Shown: positions 18,693 through 27,377, counted from the first letter of the stretch. The stretch is DNA of 33,703 nucleotides from Tannerellaceae bacterium (GCA_021204405.1 JAJPZJ010000062.1:1-33703), one strand, 5' to 3'. Notes: generated from the letters alone by a model not told the origin. Numbers and translations are program-made.

Positions 18693-19774
18693 AGGTATGA
18701 AATGATTTTATCGGCAGCGTTTCCCGAACCATATTCGTCAATATAGGAGCCTATTTTACTATTGTTGTAACAACTGATGATTCGCTCTGTATCAGTTCCT
18801 GCCAGTTGGTTCCAGCCTGCCAGGACGGTTTCTTCCCACTCAGTTTCTTCCCGCAATGTAATACAGGGAGTTTGGTGGAAATAAGCCTCTTTCTGTATAC
18901 CTCCCGAATCTGTAAGGATAAGGGAGGCATGTTTTTCCAACATTACCATATCCGGATATCCAACCGGATCGATCAAGTGTATACCCGGATGCTCCTGTAC
19001 AGCTTGCAAAAGATTATAGGCTTTTAAATAAGTATGTGTGCGTGGGTGTAACGGAAGTATAACTGGTGAATTAACTGTTCCGATAGTAAGCAATGCTTTT
19101 ATTATTCCGGTAACATGCTCTATATGGTTCGTATTTTCTTCACGATGGAAAGTACATAACTTAAATGAGCCGCTTTTAATTCCTAAAGAAGATAATATTG
19201 TTGACTTTTTTTCAGCTTTTTCACCGAATAATAAAGCTGCATCATACATTACATCGCCCACCTGAAATACATTTTCGGTAATCCCTTCCCTGCTAAGATT
19301 TTCCCTGGCCTTTGAGGTTGGACAAAACAGGAAAGAGGCTATATGGTCGGTTAATATTCTGTTTGTTTCTTCCGGCATCATTTTATTAAAACTGCGCAGT
19401 CCCGCCTCAATATGTATTACGGGTATATGGAGTTTGGAAGCTGCCAATGTACCTGCTAAGGTTGAATTGGTATCTCCATACACAAGTACCTGATCGGGCA
19501 TTGCCTTTAACAGGATCTTTTCAATTTCAATAAGCATTTTACCTGTCATTTCACCATGTGAACCATTTCCACATTGTAATTGCCAGGAAGGCTGGGGAAT
19601 ACGGAGATCGGAGAAAAATATCCGGCTCATGTTTTCATCATAATGCTGGCCGGTATGGATAATAAGCTCTTCAATTTTTGAAGAGTTAGCGTTATTATGT
19701 TTATCAATGGCCCTGCTTACCATTGCTGCTTTAATAAACTGGGGGCGTGCACCAACAATAGTAACGATTTTCAT
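18689..19774 (-). CDS. wecB: UDP-N-acetylglucosamine 2-epimerase (non-hydrolysing)
   Basis: 361 residues, standard for WecB/MnaA. The enzyme interconverts UDP-GlcNAc and UDP-ManNAc in the cytoplasm. Diagnostic motifs are VGARPQFIKAAMVSRAI at the N-terminus, HTGQHYDENMS (~40), VLVYGDTNSTLAGTLAA (~95), HIEAGLRSFNKMMPEETNRI (~120-140), LCTFHREEN (~205) and LTDSGGIQKEA (~285). Catalytic Asp/Glu/His positions are intact. It overlaps both neighbours by four bases. Its product is the expected donor for the GT26 enzyme at 9774-10493, which links the two separated glycan gene groups. Confidence 0.95.
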   Translation of the reverse strand: MKIVTIVGARPQFIKAAMVSRAIDKHNNANSSKIEELIIHTGQHYDENMSRIFFSDLRIPQPSWQLQCGNGSHGEMTGKMLIEIEKILLKAMPDQVLVYGDTNSTLAGTLAASKLHIPVIHIEAGLRSFNKMMPEETNRILTDHIASFLFCPTSKARENLSREGITENVFQVGDVMYDAALLFGEKAEKKSTILSSLGIKSGSFKLCTFHREENTNHIEHVTGIIKALLTIGTVNSPVILPLHPRTHTYLKAYNLLQAVQEHPGIHLIDPVGYPDMVMLEKHASLILTDSGGIQKEAYFHQTPCITLREETEWEETVLAGWNQLAGTDTERIISCYNNSKIGSYIDEYGSGNAADKIISYL

Positions 19775-21072
19775 ATTTCAGCAAGTTCATTAAGGATATC
19801 TATATATAATGTGCGGAGGTAACTATCGGTGTTCTCTACCACAGAAGTATTATGCCACAGTAATACGATCTCTCCTCCGGTTTGATGGATCCGGTGAATT
19901 AATTTTGAAGTATACTCCCGTGCTTCGTTGTAATTTAAAGCCATATAACGTTTTTCTTCCAGGGAACAGTCCATTATGACCAGAGGCTGTAATTTTAATG
20001 AGGAAACCCTGCGTGTTACCGGATTTATCCAACGAACCGGCCGGCTGGTTCCTAACCTGAAGCCTGCTATATCAGCATATCCCATTGTAAAGTCATGTGT
20101 TATACCTGCAGTTTCCAGTATATCCATATCTTCAGGCTCCCTATTCATTAAATAATGATTCCGGTTATAATAAACATTCTCCTGTAGTTGTTCTTCCAGC
20201 CTTTTTCTCTCCTCTTTTATAATTAACGGATTCATACCGGCTTCATAACTCGCATGTAAACCAATAGAAGCTTGCTGAACCGCACAGTTTTTTAATAACT
20301 TTGCTATTGCCCTGTCTTTGGGGCGGTAATGAGGTTTATCATACGGTGTATTTCCACCTGTTTTAAAAAAGAAAATGGATTCAACAGTATTTCTACATTT
20401 CTCTTCAAGTTGCTTATTTACAGAAAACAACCAGGGAAAGGTATAGTAGGGATCGTTTTTTAAAGCTCCAAACTTTCCTTTAAGAGTAGTCAGTATACCC
20501 CGTCTTTTTAATACGGACCGTACCATTCCTTTCCAGGAGCGATATAGAAAAGGCATATCCACATCATGTGTAAGATAAATTTTACGGATACCAGGTGTTA
20601 CCGGGTGGATAGGTATAAGGCATTCCTGCAACCATGTCCTTACCAACAACCTGTATTCATCTGCCAGTGGCCTGTCCAGTAAGCCGGCCTGATAAAGAAA
20701 CGACTGTTTACCCGGAAAACGCCCATGCTCATCACGGGTTGTCCGTTTAATCATTTCTTCATAACGGGTAATAAGGAAGTAGGTGCTTGCGATCAGGTCG
20801 GCATCTATTACTTTTGTAGTACCATACCATTCCGTTTTAGCCGTACCATATAAGATGGGAACTCCATTTATCTCTTCCAACGGATGTTGAGGTAAAGATG
20901 CGGTACTACCGTACTGGTTATTATCGAAAAAGCCTGAGGGACGCAATACAATATTATATCTGTAATATTCGGTAGGATCTGAAGTATATCCGATGGAGTT
21001 CACCAGTTCTCCCGGAACATCATCTCCTAAAAGGAATTGTATAATATATTGTATGACCTCTTTCATAGGCAT
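19771..21072 (-). CDS. Polysaccharide deacetylase-like protein (NodB fold)
   Basis: 433 residues without a signal peptide. The central part has KIYLTHDVDMPFLYRSWKG (~165-183), where HDVD is the metal-binding motif 1 of NodB-type deacetylases. A second block, ASIGLHASYEAGMNPL (~270-285), provides the H-x(3-4)-S/T-type motif, and EIVLLWHNTSVVE near the C-terminus provides the final histidine motif. The N-terminal ~130 residues are a family-specific extension (YTSDPTEYYRYNIVLRPSGF). Bacteroidota proteins of this type sit in glycan clusters with WecB and FemAB-like genes. It may remove an N- or O-acetyl group, but activity is not proved. Start is ATG 21072 or ATG 21066. Confidence 0.75.
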   Translation of the reverse strand: MPMKEVIQYIIQFLLGDDVPGELVNSIGYTSDPTEYYRYNIVLRPSGFFDNNQYGSTASLPQHPLEEINGVPILYGTAKTEWYGTTKVIDADLIASTYFLITRYEEMIKRTTRDEHGRFPGKQSFLYQAGLLDRPLADEYRLLVRTWLQECLIPIHPVTPGIRKIYLTHDVDMPFLYRSWKGMVRSVLKRRGILTTLKGKFGALKNDPYYTFPWLFSVNKQLEEKCRNTVESIFFFKTGGNTPYDKPHYRPKDRAIAKLLKNCAVQQASIGLHASYEAGMNPLIIKEERKRLEEQLQENVYYNRNHYLMNREPEDMDILETAGITHDFTMGYADIAGFRLGTSRPVRWINPVTRRVSSLKLQPLVIMDCSLEEKRYMALNYNEAREYTSKLIHRIHQTGGEIVLLWHNTSVVENTDSYLRTLYIDILNELAEI

Positions 21073-22124
21073 CTCTTTATTTTCAACCGGATTTTATCTA
21101 ATAAACTAAAATTACCTTTGAATATTGTGAAATACGGGATTTGTTTTGCTCCGAACTCACGGAAGAAGCGCTCTATACCCTGGATCATTGAACCTTCAAA
21201 GTCGAATGTATTTGTAAAGCGGGAGGTATATTGTATACTTTCCCATAAAATTAGGCTATGTGCACCCGATTGTCTCCATTGCGGATCTCCTCCTCCTGCT
21301 ATATAGTAGGCAGCGCTTTTTTGCCATACGACAAATACGGCGGCATGTAGTTTCCCTACAGAGTCATATCCTCCCCAAATATCTCCTTCCCCTCGTTGCC
21401 GGCTGGTTTCGATCAATTGTCTGAGTGTATGCCGGCTGGCTGGTAAAGGAAGGTTTTGACGCCGGAAGGTTTGTTGCCATACCTGTAGGAATTCTTCAAC
21501 CGGAATTCCTGTTTTCACGGTTATTCCATATTTCTCTTTGGCTTTGGTTATATTCCGCCGAATATTGGATGCCATATTATTCCAGAGCATTTGCCGGTCG
21601 GCAATATTTTCCAGTACATACGTGTAACGGGTAGACTGCTTATAGCCATCCCAATAGAAGGGTAGCCAATCCGTTACCTGATAATTAAAATGTTGGTAGA
21701 AATAACGGAATTGTTTCAGGTAAGGTAAATAATTCTTGCAGATACGCTGACGGTCGGATAACTTTCTGCGGTATTTTGTATCTGCTGCTTCTGGTGCAAA
21801 CCAGGGACCTAATGTTTGAATAAATTCAGGCATACAAGCTATCCGGTTACCGGGAGAATAAATAGGCAGGCAGGAGAGTATCCGGTTGTTCTCTAGTTGT
21901 ATATATACCTGCCAATTGTCTGGTCCACAGACAATGTCCAGCCACCAGGGGCGTGAAAAGAGAGGAATATCATTTTCTTCCTCACAAATAGCGAGGTAAG
22001 CCTCTTTGTTGTTTTTTAAAAGAACAACGGGCAACCGGCTTTTGTCACCAGTACATGCCGGAAAGTTTTCCGTATGCTTTTTCTCTGGCTCCTTTGGTCC
22101 GATTGCCCATTGTGGTTTATACAT
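21063..22124 (-). CDS. FemAB/GNAT-like acyltransferase
   Basis: 353 residues, cytoplasmic. Sequence and length fit the FemAB-like GNAT proteins (Acetyltransf_6 type) found in extracellular polysaccharide loci. Visible parts are LFSRPWWLDIVCG (~50-65), NIRRNITKAKEKYGI (~185-200), LHAAVFVVWQKSAAYYIAGG (~265-285), and the closing HSLILWESIQYTSRFTNTFD with EGSMIQGIERFFREFGAKQI. They match the paired GNAT-fold halves. It may transfer an amino acid or acyl group to a sugar amine. It begins seven bases after the recA stop and overlaps the deacetylase-like start by about 10 bases. Confidence 0.75.
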   Translation of the reverse strand: MYKPQWAIGPKEPEKKHTENFPACTGDKSRLPVVLLKNNKEAYLAICEEENDIPLFSRPWWLDIVCGPDNWQVYIQLENNRILSCLPIYSPGNRIACMPEFIQTLGPWFAPEAADTKYRRKLSDRQRICKNYLPYLKQFRYFYQHFNYQVTDWLPFYWDGYKQSTRYTYVLENIADRQMLWNNMASNIRRNITKAKEKYGITVKTGIPVEEFLQVWQQTFRRQNLPLPASRHTLRQLIETSRQRGEGDIWGGYDSVGKLHAAVFVVWQKSAAYYIAGGGDPQWRQSGAHSLILWESIQYTSRFTNTFDFEGSMIQGIERFFREFGAKQIPYFTIFKGNFSLLDKIRLKIKRCL

Positions 22125-22131
22125 TGCTTAT

Positions 22132-23202
22132 TTATTTTTTAAGCGCTTCGAATATGAGTCCTGCTAATTCTTCCGTTAACTCAGGGTTGTCGCTGACACA
22201 TTGTTTGGCAGCATCCCGTCCCTGGCCTAATTTGGTATCATTGTAGCTATACCATGAGCCACTTTTTTTAATGATACCCAAATCAGCACCCAGGTCGATG
22301 ATTTCTCCCGAGCGTGAGATACCTTGTCCGAACATGATATCAAATTCCGCTTTACGGAAAGGAGGTGCCACTTTGTTTTTAACGATCTTCACACGTACCT
22401 GGTTACCTTTAATTTCGTCACCATCCTTTAGTTTACCGATCGAACGGATATCTAAGCGGACAGATGAATAGAATTTTAAGGCATTACCACCGGTTGTGGT
22501 TTCCGGATTACCAAACATCACACCGATCTTATCACGCAACTGGTTAATAAAGATACAGGTTGTATTGGTTTTATTGATCGCAGCCGTTAACTTACGTAAA
22601 GCCTGCGACATCAAACGAGCCTGTAAACCCATCTTGCTATCACCCATATCGCCTTCCAATTCGGCTTTAGGAGTAAGGGCTGCTACCGAGTCGATAACAA
22701 TGATGTCTATTGCCGATGAACGGATCAACTGCTCTGTAATTTCCAAAGCCTGCTCACCGCTATCCGGTTGTGAAATATAAAGGTCTTCAATATTTACCCC
22801 TAGTTTCTCTGCATAGAAACGATCGAAAGCATGCTCCGCATCGATAAAGGCAGCAATGCCACCATTCTTCTGTGCTTCTGCCAATGCATGGATCGCAAGG
22901 GTTGTTTTACCTGACGACTCCGGACCGTAAATCTCGATCACACGGCCTCTCGGATAACCACCTACACCCAGTGCAGCGTTTAATGCGATTGAACCTGTAG
23001 AAATTACATCAATATTCTCTACACTTTTATCACCCATTTTCATGATCGAACCTTTGCCAAAGTTCTTTTCAATCTTGTCCATTGCAGCGCGTAGCGCTTT
23101 CAGCTTTTCAGCATTGGGTGCCGGTTTAGCTTTCGCTTCCATACCTGCTCCCTTTTCAAACTCAATCTGATTTTCTTTTATCTCTTCTTTTGACATATCC
23201 AT
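22132..23202 (-). CDS. recA: Recombinase RecA
   Basis: 356 residues. DNA-dependent ATPase for homologous recombination and SOS induction. Conserved elements are [10 protein letters not shown], the Walker A loop [20 protein letters not shown] (~90-110), Walker [21 protein letters not shown] (~160-180), and loop L2 region [20 protein letters not shown] (~215-235). The ~30-residue N-terminal extension ([14 protein letters not shown]...) is usual in Bacteroidales, and the ATG at 23202 fits. It lies 23 bases after the bcp stop and directly before the FemAB-like gene, so this housekeeping gene is embedded in a mixed run with glycan genes. No LexA-type box was identified. Confidence 0.98.
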   Translation of the reverse strand: MDMSKEEIKENQIEFEKGAGMEAKAKPAPNAEKLKALRAAMDKIEKNFGKGSIMKMGDKSVENIDVISTGSIALNAALGVGGYPRGRVIEIYGPESSGKTTLAIHALAEAQKNGGIAAFIDAEHAFDRFYAEKLGVNIEDLYISQPDSGEQALEITEQLIRSSAIDIIVIDSVAALTPKAELEGDMGDSKMGLQARLMSQALRKLTAAINKTNTTCIFINQLRDKIGVMFGNPETTTGGNALKFYSSVRLDIRSIGKLKDGDEIKGNQVRVKIVKNKVAPPFRKAEFDIMFGQGISRSGEIIDLGADLGIIKKSGSWYSYNDTKLGQGRDAAKQCVSDNPELTEELAGLIFEALKK

Positions 23203-23225
23203 TCTGTTTGTTACAAATTAAGAAT

Positions 23226-23689
23226 TTAATTACCATGGTCTTTTGTTTTTACCTCTTTCGGAGTGATGATCTTTTCGATCACTCCCTCCTCATTAATAAT
23301 GAAGGTGGTACGTAGCAATAATGAAGGTGGTACGTAGCGTGCCCATGTATGTACGCCCATACAACTTTTTTCAGCCCAGACACCGAATTGTTCCTGTAAG
23401 GAAGTTTCCGTATCTGCTATAAGATTAAACGGCAAGTTTTGTTTCGCGATAAAGTTCTGGTGCGACTTTGCGCTATCTTTACTTACTCCTACTACTTCGT
23501 ATCCAGCCTGTGTTAATGATTCGTAGTTGTCACGCAGGCTACAGGCCTGTGCCGTACAACCGCTGGTATTGTCTTTCGGATAGAAATAAAGAACCAGCTT
23601 TTTCCCTTTGAAATCGCTTAATTTTATTCCTTGCCATCCTAGTCGACTCCTAGTATTTCCGGAGCTTTGTCTCCTACGTTAAGTGCCAT
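23226..23689 (-). pseudogene. bcp: Thioredoxin-dependent peroxiredoxin (Bcp/PrxQ), multiply disrupted
   Basis: Bcp reduces peroxides with a catalytic Cys. The frame begins at ATG 23689 (MALNVGDKAPEILGVD) and contains YFYPKDNTSGCTAQACSLRD with both Cys residues. Four lesions are visible. TAG stands where relatives have Gln (GVD-stop-DGKE, about 23641). One base is missing just after, in GGAATAAAATT (frame change before IKLSDFKGKK). One base is missing at ~23371 (AGTTGTAT where EKS-M-YGR is expected). A 22-bp tandem duplication at 23295-23338 then restores the frame seven codons longer. The tail RTTFIINEEGVIEKIITPKE is normal. As written no full protein is made; sequencing error remains possible. 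Confidence 0.88.
23295..23338. repeat. 22-bp tandem duplication in bcp
   Basis: 23295-23316 and 23317-23338 are identical and adjacent (unit starts AATAATGAAGG and ends CGTAGC). One copy fits the normal bcp coding sequence; the second adds 22 bases (+1 frame). Confidence 0.95.
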
Positions 23690-23699
23690 ACACGTTGGT

Positions 23700-24711
23700 T
23701 TATTTAATATTATAATTCATTTTACGTTTCATGTTTACATGTTGGTGAACCTCCTTTATGAATAAATTTTTAAACAATCTGCCGGAATAGTTATGCCTTT
23801 GGGTATAACTATCGAAAGTTTCGTTTTTATAATCATAATCATCCTGCCAACAGCCTTTTGATGAGGCATAACAATAAGTCAGGTTAGCAATCAGATGATC
23901 TATCAGATGCTTTTTCCCAGCTTCATCAAATCTTCTTTCCCGGGAGCAAGACAGATAATATTCCGTTCTACACATGCGTCAATAACCGGCTGAATAAACT
24001 GATCATAGTTATTATAAATATAATCCAGGTCGAAATTCCGGTATTCACTTTCTCCTATCTCATATACAGGGCGTACCTGTAATATATCCATTGCACCACC
24101 GGTTGTTTCCCATACATGCGTTAATTCTTTTATATTGTCTCTATTGACCGTATAATTGATATGCAATTTAAAACCGGGAAACTCTTTTTTCACTTCCCTG
24201 ATGTCTGAAAGAAGCCTGCAAAATGCATCAAAGCTGGCATTCGTCATAAAATACTCATATGTTTCCCGGGTAAACCCATGGGCAGAAAGAGTTATTTCAT
24301 TTAAGCCGGCTACAACAGCCTCCCGTAGTTTTTCTTTCGTCAGCAGGTTTCCATTGGTTGTAAGTGAAATATAAGGGATATTATATTCTTTTCCCAGCCC
24401 TATAATAGCAGCCAGATCCTTATGTAAAGTTGGCTCTGCACCACACCCGATCTGTAGCTTGATAGCCCGGTGAAATAACCCTTTAGCTATTTGCTGTATA
24501 TCTGCCAGTTGCAATATGCCACGGTATTTCTTCCTCTCTTCCTCATCGCTGAAATAACACATTTTGCAACGAAGGTTACAGGCAAGTACCGGACCAGAAA
24601 AACACCTATATATCTCTTTCCCAATATATGAAATAACCATATACCAAAAAGTTTAATTCGTTTACTCCTGATCCGGTTGGCCGACCGCAGTAGCTGGTAG
24701 ATATTATTCAT
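23700..24711 (-). pseudogene. Radical SAM protein, split by two single-base frameshifts
   Basis: Three overlapping minus frames join into one ~337-residue radical SAM protein. It starts at ATG 24711 (MNNIYQLLRSANRIRSKRIK), whose A is shared with the preceding stop (TAATG). After RYIGVF the frame changes at a T5 run (24598-24602), and VLACNLRCKMCYFSDEE supplies the CxxxCxxC cluster ligands. The core follows: LQIGCGAEPTLH, ISLTTNGNLL, NEITLSAHG. At LMKLGK a second frame change occurs at an A5 run (23911-23915) and the tail IDHLIANLTYCYASSKGCWQ continues to 23700. Adding one base to each run restores a continuous frame. It may be a real pseudogene or two homopolymer errors. Substrate unknown. 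Confidence 0.8.
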
Positions 24712-25904
24712 TACAACTCCAGGTCGACATTGAAGAGCTCATGCCAGGGTAATCCCTGCTCATTGAGTTCCTTCATAAACGGGTCTGGATCGAACTCTTC
24801 CACGTTAAATACACCTGGTTTCTTCCAGATACCCTGCATAAATAATTTGGCCCCGATCATGGCAGGAACACCGGTAGTATAGCTTACTCCCTGTGCACCG
24901 GTTTCTTTATAAGCTGCTTCATGGCTACAATTATTGTATACGTAATAAGTCTGTTCTTTACCATCTTTTAATCCGCGGATACGGCAACCGATAGACGTTT
25001 CTCCGGTATAATCTTCTCCCAGCTCTCCCGGATCGGGCAATACGGCTTTCAGGAACTGGATCGGAACGATCTCCTGTCCGTTGTACAGGATGGGGTCGAT
25101 ACGTGACATGCCGATATTCTGGATTACACGTAAATGGGTAAGATATTCCTGTCCGAAAGTCATCCAGAAACGGGCACGTTTGATCGTCGGGAAGTTCTTA
25201 GTCAGGCTTTCCAGCTCTTCGTGGTACATCAGGTATGATTCGCGCGGACCTATATTCGGATAGTTTAATGGCTTGTGAACAGACAGCGGGTCGGTTTCTT
25301 TCCACTCTCCATACTCGTAATATTTCCCCCGTTGCGTAATCTCACGGATATTAATTTCCGGATTGAAGTTTGTAGCGAATGCTTTATGATGGTCACCGGC
25401 ATTACAGTCTACAATATCCAGATACTGTATTTCATCAAAATGGTGTTTCGCGGCATAAGCTGTATATACCCCTGTAACACCCGGGTCAAACCCGCAACCC
25501 AGGATAGTGGTCAGACCGGCTTTTTCAAAACGGTCTTTATAAGCCCACTGCCAGCTATATTCATATTTAGCCTCATCCAGTGGTTCATAGTTGGCTGTAT
25601 CCAGGTAACTTACTCCATATTCCAGGCAAGCGTCCATAATAGACAAGTCCTGGTATGGCAGGGCAAGGTTTACTACCAGATCCGGTTTAAAAGCATTAAA
25701 CAAACACAGGAGCTTGCTTACGTTGTCTGCATCTACCTGTGCTGTCTGAACTTTTACGCTCTTAATATCGGCCGCGATCTTGTCGCACTTACTTTTTGTG
25801 CGGCTGGCCAGCATAATGTCGGTAAAAACATCCGCATTCATCGCAATCTTTTTCACTGCAACAGTACTTACGCCACCGGCGCCGATAACTAATACTCTTC
25901 CCAT
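24711..25904 (-). CDS. Saccharopine dehydrogenase-family protein, probable carboxynorspermidine synthase
   Basis: 397 residues. The Rossmann NAD(P)-binding loop VLVIGAGGVSTVAVKKIA is at residues 4-21, followed by LASRTKSKCDKIA. Later parts include DLVVNLALPYQDLSIMDACL (~75-95), TILGCGFDPGVTGVYTAYAA (~140-160) and HEAAYKETGAQGVSYTTGVP (~335-355). This length and these blocks match the carboxynorspermidine synthase/dehydrogenase branch (polyamine synthesis: condensing aspartate semialdehyde with a diamine) rather than lysine-pathway saccharopine reductases. No partner decarboxylase (nspC) is in the window. It has its own -7 box ~59 bases upstream, and its stop shares one base with the radical SAM start. 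Confidence 0.85.
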   Translation of the reverse strand: MGRVLVIGAGGVSTVAVKKIAMNADVFTDIMLASRTKSKCDKIAADIKSVKVQTAQVDADNVSKLLCLFNAFKPDLVVNLALPYQDLSIMDACLEYGVSYLDTANYEPLDEAKYEYSWQWAYKDRFEKAGLTTILGCGFDPGVTGVYTAYAAKHHFDEIQYLDIVDCNAGDHHKAFATNFNPEINIREITQRGKYYEYGEWKETDPLSVHKPLNYPNIGPRESYLMYHEELESLTKNFPTIKRARFWMTFGQEYLTHLRVIQNIGMSRIDPILYNGQEIVPIQFLKAVLPDPGELGEDYTGETSIGCRIRGLKDGKEQTYYVYNNCSHEAAYKETGAQGVSYTTGVPAMIGAKLFMQGIWKKPGVFNVEEFDPDPFMKELNEQGLPWHELFNVDLEL

Positions 25905-26118
25905 TTACAATTTTAGAATTAAGCTTGTTAATATACAGTTTAAACGGTTCGCAACCATCGTACAAATATACTATTTTTATCTAAATTATTTTTATAGCAG
26001 CGGAGTGAAAAGATACAATTTAGCTTAATAGAATGTTAGTATACGTTAGCACCGTTTTTTAACTTCCAGGGAATATAAAGGAATAGAAAAGAAGGGAAGA
26101 TTTTAATAAAAACAAAAA
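25905..26118. other. Intergenic region between tRNA-Ala terminator and SDH-like gene
   Basis: About 214 A/T-rich bases. It holds the promoter of the downstream minus-strand gene at 25963-25970 and, at its right edge, the U-tract of the tRNA terminator. Nothing else supportable was seen. Confidence 0.5.
25963..25970 (-). promoter_or_regulatory. -7 box for the saccharopine-dehydrogenase-like gene
   Basis: Minus-strand TATATTTG, full match to TAnnTTTG, about 59 bases before the ATG at 25904. It probably starts the long minus-strand run toward recA and wecB, since no later gap is large enough for another obvious promoter before 17.4 kb. Confidence 0.55.
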
Positions 26119-26142
26119 AGGACCATCCTTAAAGATAGTCCT
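26113..26142 (-). terminator. Intrinsic terminator of tRNA-Ala
   Basis: On the minus strand AGGACTATC pairs with GATGGTCCT (one G-U pair) around a six-base loop, followed by a T-run. It begins seven bases past the tRNA 3' end, the expected place. Confidence 0.85.
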
Positions 26143-26148
26143 GCGTAG

Positions 26149-26222
26149 TGGAGCATATCGGACTCGAACCGATCACCTTTAGACTGCCAGTCTAATGCTC
26201 TAGCCAGATGAGCTAATGCCCC
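26149..26222 (-). tRNA. tRNA-Ala, anticodon GGC
   Basis: A full cloverleaf folds on the minus strand. Acceptor GGGGCAT pairs with ATGCTCC and includes the G3:U70 pair that defines alanine tRNAs. The D-arm is AGCTCATCTGGCTAGAGC, the anticodon stem TTAGA/TCTAA with loop CTGGCAG (anticodon GGC, reads GCC), and the T-arm ATCGG-TTCGAGT-CCGAT. The discriminator is A. The CCA end is not encoded (CAC follows). Confidence 0.96.
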
Positions 26223-26240
26223 GTTTTGGTTTTTCGAGTG

Positions 26241-26248
26241 CAAATATA
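26241..26248 (-). promoter_or_regulatory. -7 box for tRNA-Ala
   Basis: Minus-strand TATATTTG, full match to TAnnTTTG, ending 18 bases before the tRNA 5' end. It diverges from the DUF4286 promoter. Confidence 0.6.
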
Positions 26249-26269
26249 GAGATTATTCTGATATTCCAC

Positions 26270-26277
26270 TATCTTTG
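26270..26277 (+). promoter_or_regulatory. -7 box for DUF4286-ruvC
   Basis: TATCTTTG on the plus strand, 27 bases before the ATG at 26305. A tiny upstream ATG CCA TGA at 26300-26308 overlaps the start region out of frame. Confidence 0.6.
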
Positions 26278-26304
26278 TGAAAATATTTTTATTCAAAAAA
26301 TGCC

Positions 26305-26622
26305 ATGATCGTTTATAATACTACCTTCCATATTGACCAACCTGCTGTTACGGAATGTCTGGACTTTCTCAAAAAAATATATATTCCCCGGGCGGTTGCC
26401 AGTGGTTTCCTGCAAAATGCCTGTCTGCGCAGAGTACTTCATACTAACCCTGAGGAGGAAGGAGCAAACTATTCAGTCCAGTTCCATGTGAAAAATATAG
26501 ATACGCTGAATTACTGGATGGAGCAGGAGGGAAGAGAGCTACATTCCCAATTGGTAAAACGCTTTGGCAGGAGTGTAAACGGTTTCAGTACGCTGCTGGA
26601 AGAAATAGATTGGGAGAAATGA
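26305..26622 (+). CDS. DUF4286 family protein
   Basis: 105 residues, cytoplasmic, no membrane segment. It begins [11 protein letters not shown] and contains [20 protein letters not shown] and [20 protein letters not shown], blocks I associate with the DUF4286 family of Bacteroidota, whose predicted fold is ferredoxin-like. Function is unknown. Its TGA overlaps the ruvC ATG (ATGA), so the two are translationally coupled, and the pair has a promoter just upstream. Confidence 0.8.
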   Translation: MIVYNTTFHIDQPAVTECLDFLKKIYIPRAVASGFLQNACLRRVLHTNPEEEGANYSVQFHVKNIDTLNYWMEQEGRELHSQLVKRFGRSVNGFSTLLEEIDWEK

Positions 26623-27179
26623 TAAAAGACCGGATCATATTAGGTATCGACCCGGGAACTATTGTCATGGGATATGGCGTGTTGAAAATAACCGGCAATA
26701 AACCTACCCTATTAGCAATGGGCATATTACAACTGAATAAATATGACGACCATTACCTGCGCCTCAGAAAGATCTTTACCCGTATACTGGGATTGATAGA
26801 CGAATACCTGCCGGATGAACTGGCTATCGAAGCACCCTTCTTTGGTAAAAATGTACAGAGTATGCTAAAGCTGGGACGTGCCCAGGGAGTAGCTATGGCA
26901 GCCGCCTTAGAACGTGACATCCCCATTTTCGAATATGCCCCGTTAAAGATAAAAATGTCGATTACCGGTAATGGAAATGCTTCGAAAGAGCAGGTAGCCG
27001 GTATGTTACAGCGTTATTTGCATATCCCCCAGGAATTTATGTTACCGCAACTGGATGCTACCGACGGCCTGGCAGCCGCACTTTGTCATTACTTCCAATC
27101 TAACAACCCGGTTTCGGATAAAAAATATACCGGCTGGAAAGACTATATGGCTAAAAATCCGGATAAAGTAAAAAAGTAA
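26619..27179 (+). CDS. ruvC: Holliday junction resolvase RuvC
   Basis: About 186 residues from the ATG at 26619. RuvC is the dimeric endonuclease that cuts Holliday junctions after RuvAB branch migration. The acidic catalytic residues are visible in [15 protein letters not shown] (first Asp), [13 protein letters not shown] (Glu) and [15 protein letters not shown] (C-terminal Asp pair with the conserved His). [14 protein letters not shown] is the usual central block. An upstream TTG at 26610 is in frame, but the ATG with the four-base overlap is the better start. ruvA and ruvB are not in the window. Confidence 0.96.
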   Translation: MIKDRIILGIDPGTIVMGYGVLKITGNKPTLLAMGILQLNKYDDHYLRLRKIFTRILGLIDEYLPDELAIEAPFFGKNVQSMLKLGRAQGVAMAAALERDIPIFEYAPLKIKMSITGNGNASKEQVAGMLQRYLHIPQEFMLPQLDATDGLAAALCHYFQSNNPVSDKKYTGWKDYMAKNPDKVKK

Positions 27180-27217
27180 AGTTTAGATATAAGTAATTAT
27201 AACATGTCTCATAAATA

Positions 27218-27377
27218 GAGGCTGACTAAAAAGTTGCAAAATAGTACGCTGATTGAGCAGATGGATGCAGACGGATCTTTGTTAAATATAGAATTATCAA
27301 ACAAATAAAAAACTCCGTATCTCTGTGTCTCCGTGTTCATCTTTTTACTTATTATTGCTTACTTTTTAGTCAACCTC
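27218..27377. repeat. Second MITE-like inverted-repeat element
   Basis: Terminal arms GAGGCTGACTAAAAAGT (27218-27234) and its complement with one mismatch (27361-27377) bound a ~160-bp segment lying between convergent ruvC and the phosphatase gene. The middle is non-coding and includes a CTCTGTGTCTCCGTGTTC-like stretch. The ends resemble those of the element at 4521-4700 (GAGGCTGTCTCAAAA). It could be a miniature mobile element, a bidirectional terminator or both. Confidence 0.65.

Noticed and set aside
24487..24711. Separate 74-residue basic protein before the radical SAM gene
   Set aside because: Its first ~40 residues read as the N-terminus of the radical SAM protein (ending RYIGVF), and the remainder is the out-of-frame reading of the CNLRC region after a single-base loss.
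25275..25892. 205-codon plus-strand frame opposite the saccharopine-dehydrogenase-like gene
   Set aside because: The minus strand encodes a full Rossmann-fold protein over the same bases; the plus frame is Cys/Phe-rich without motifs, a typical shadow.
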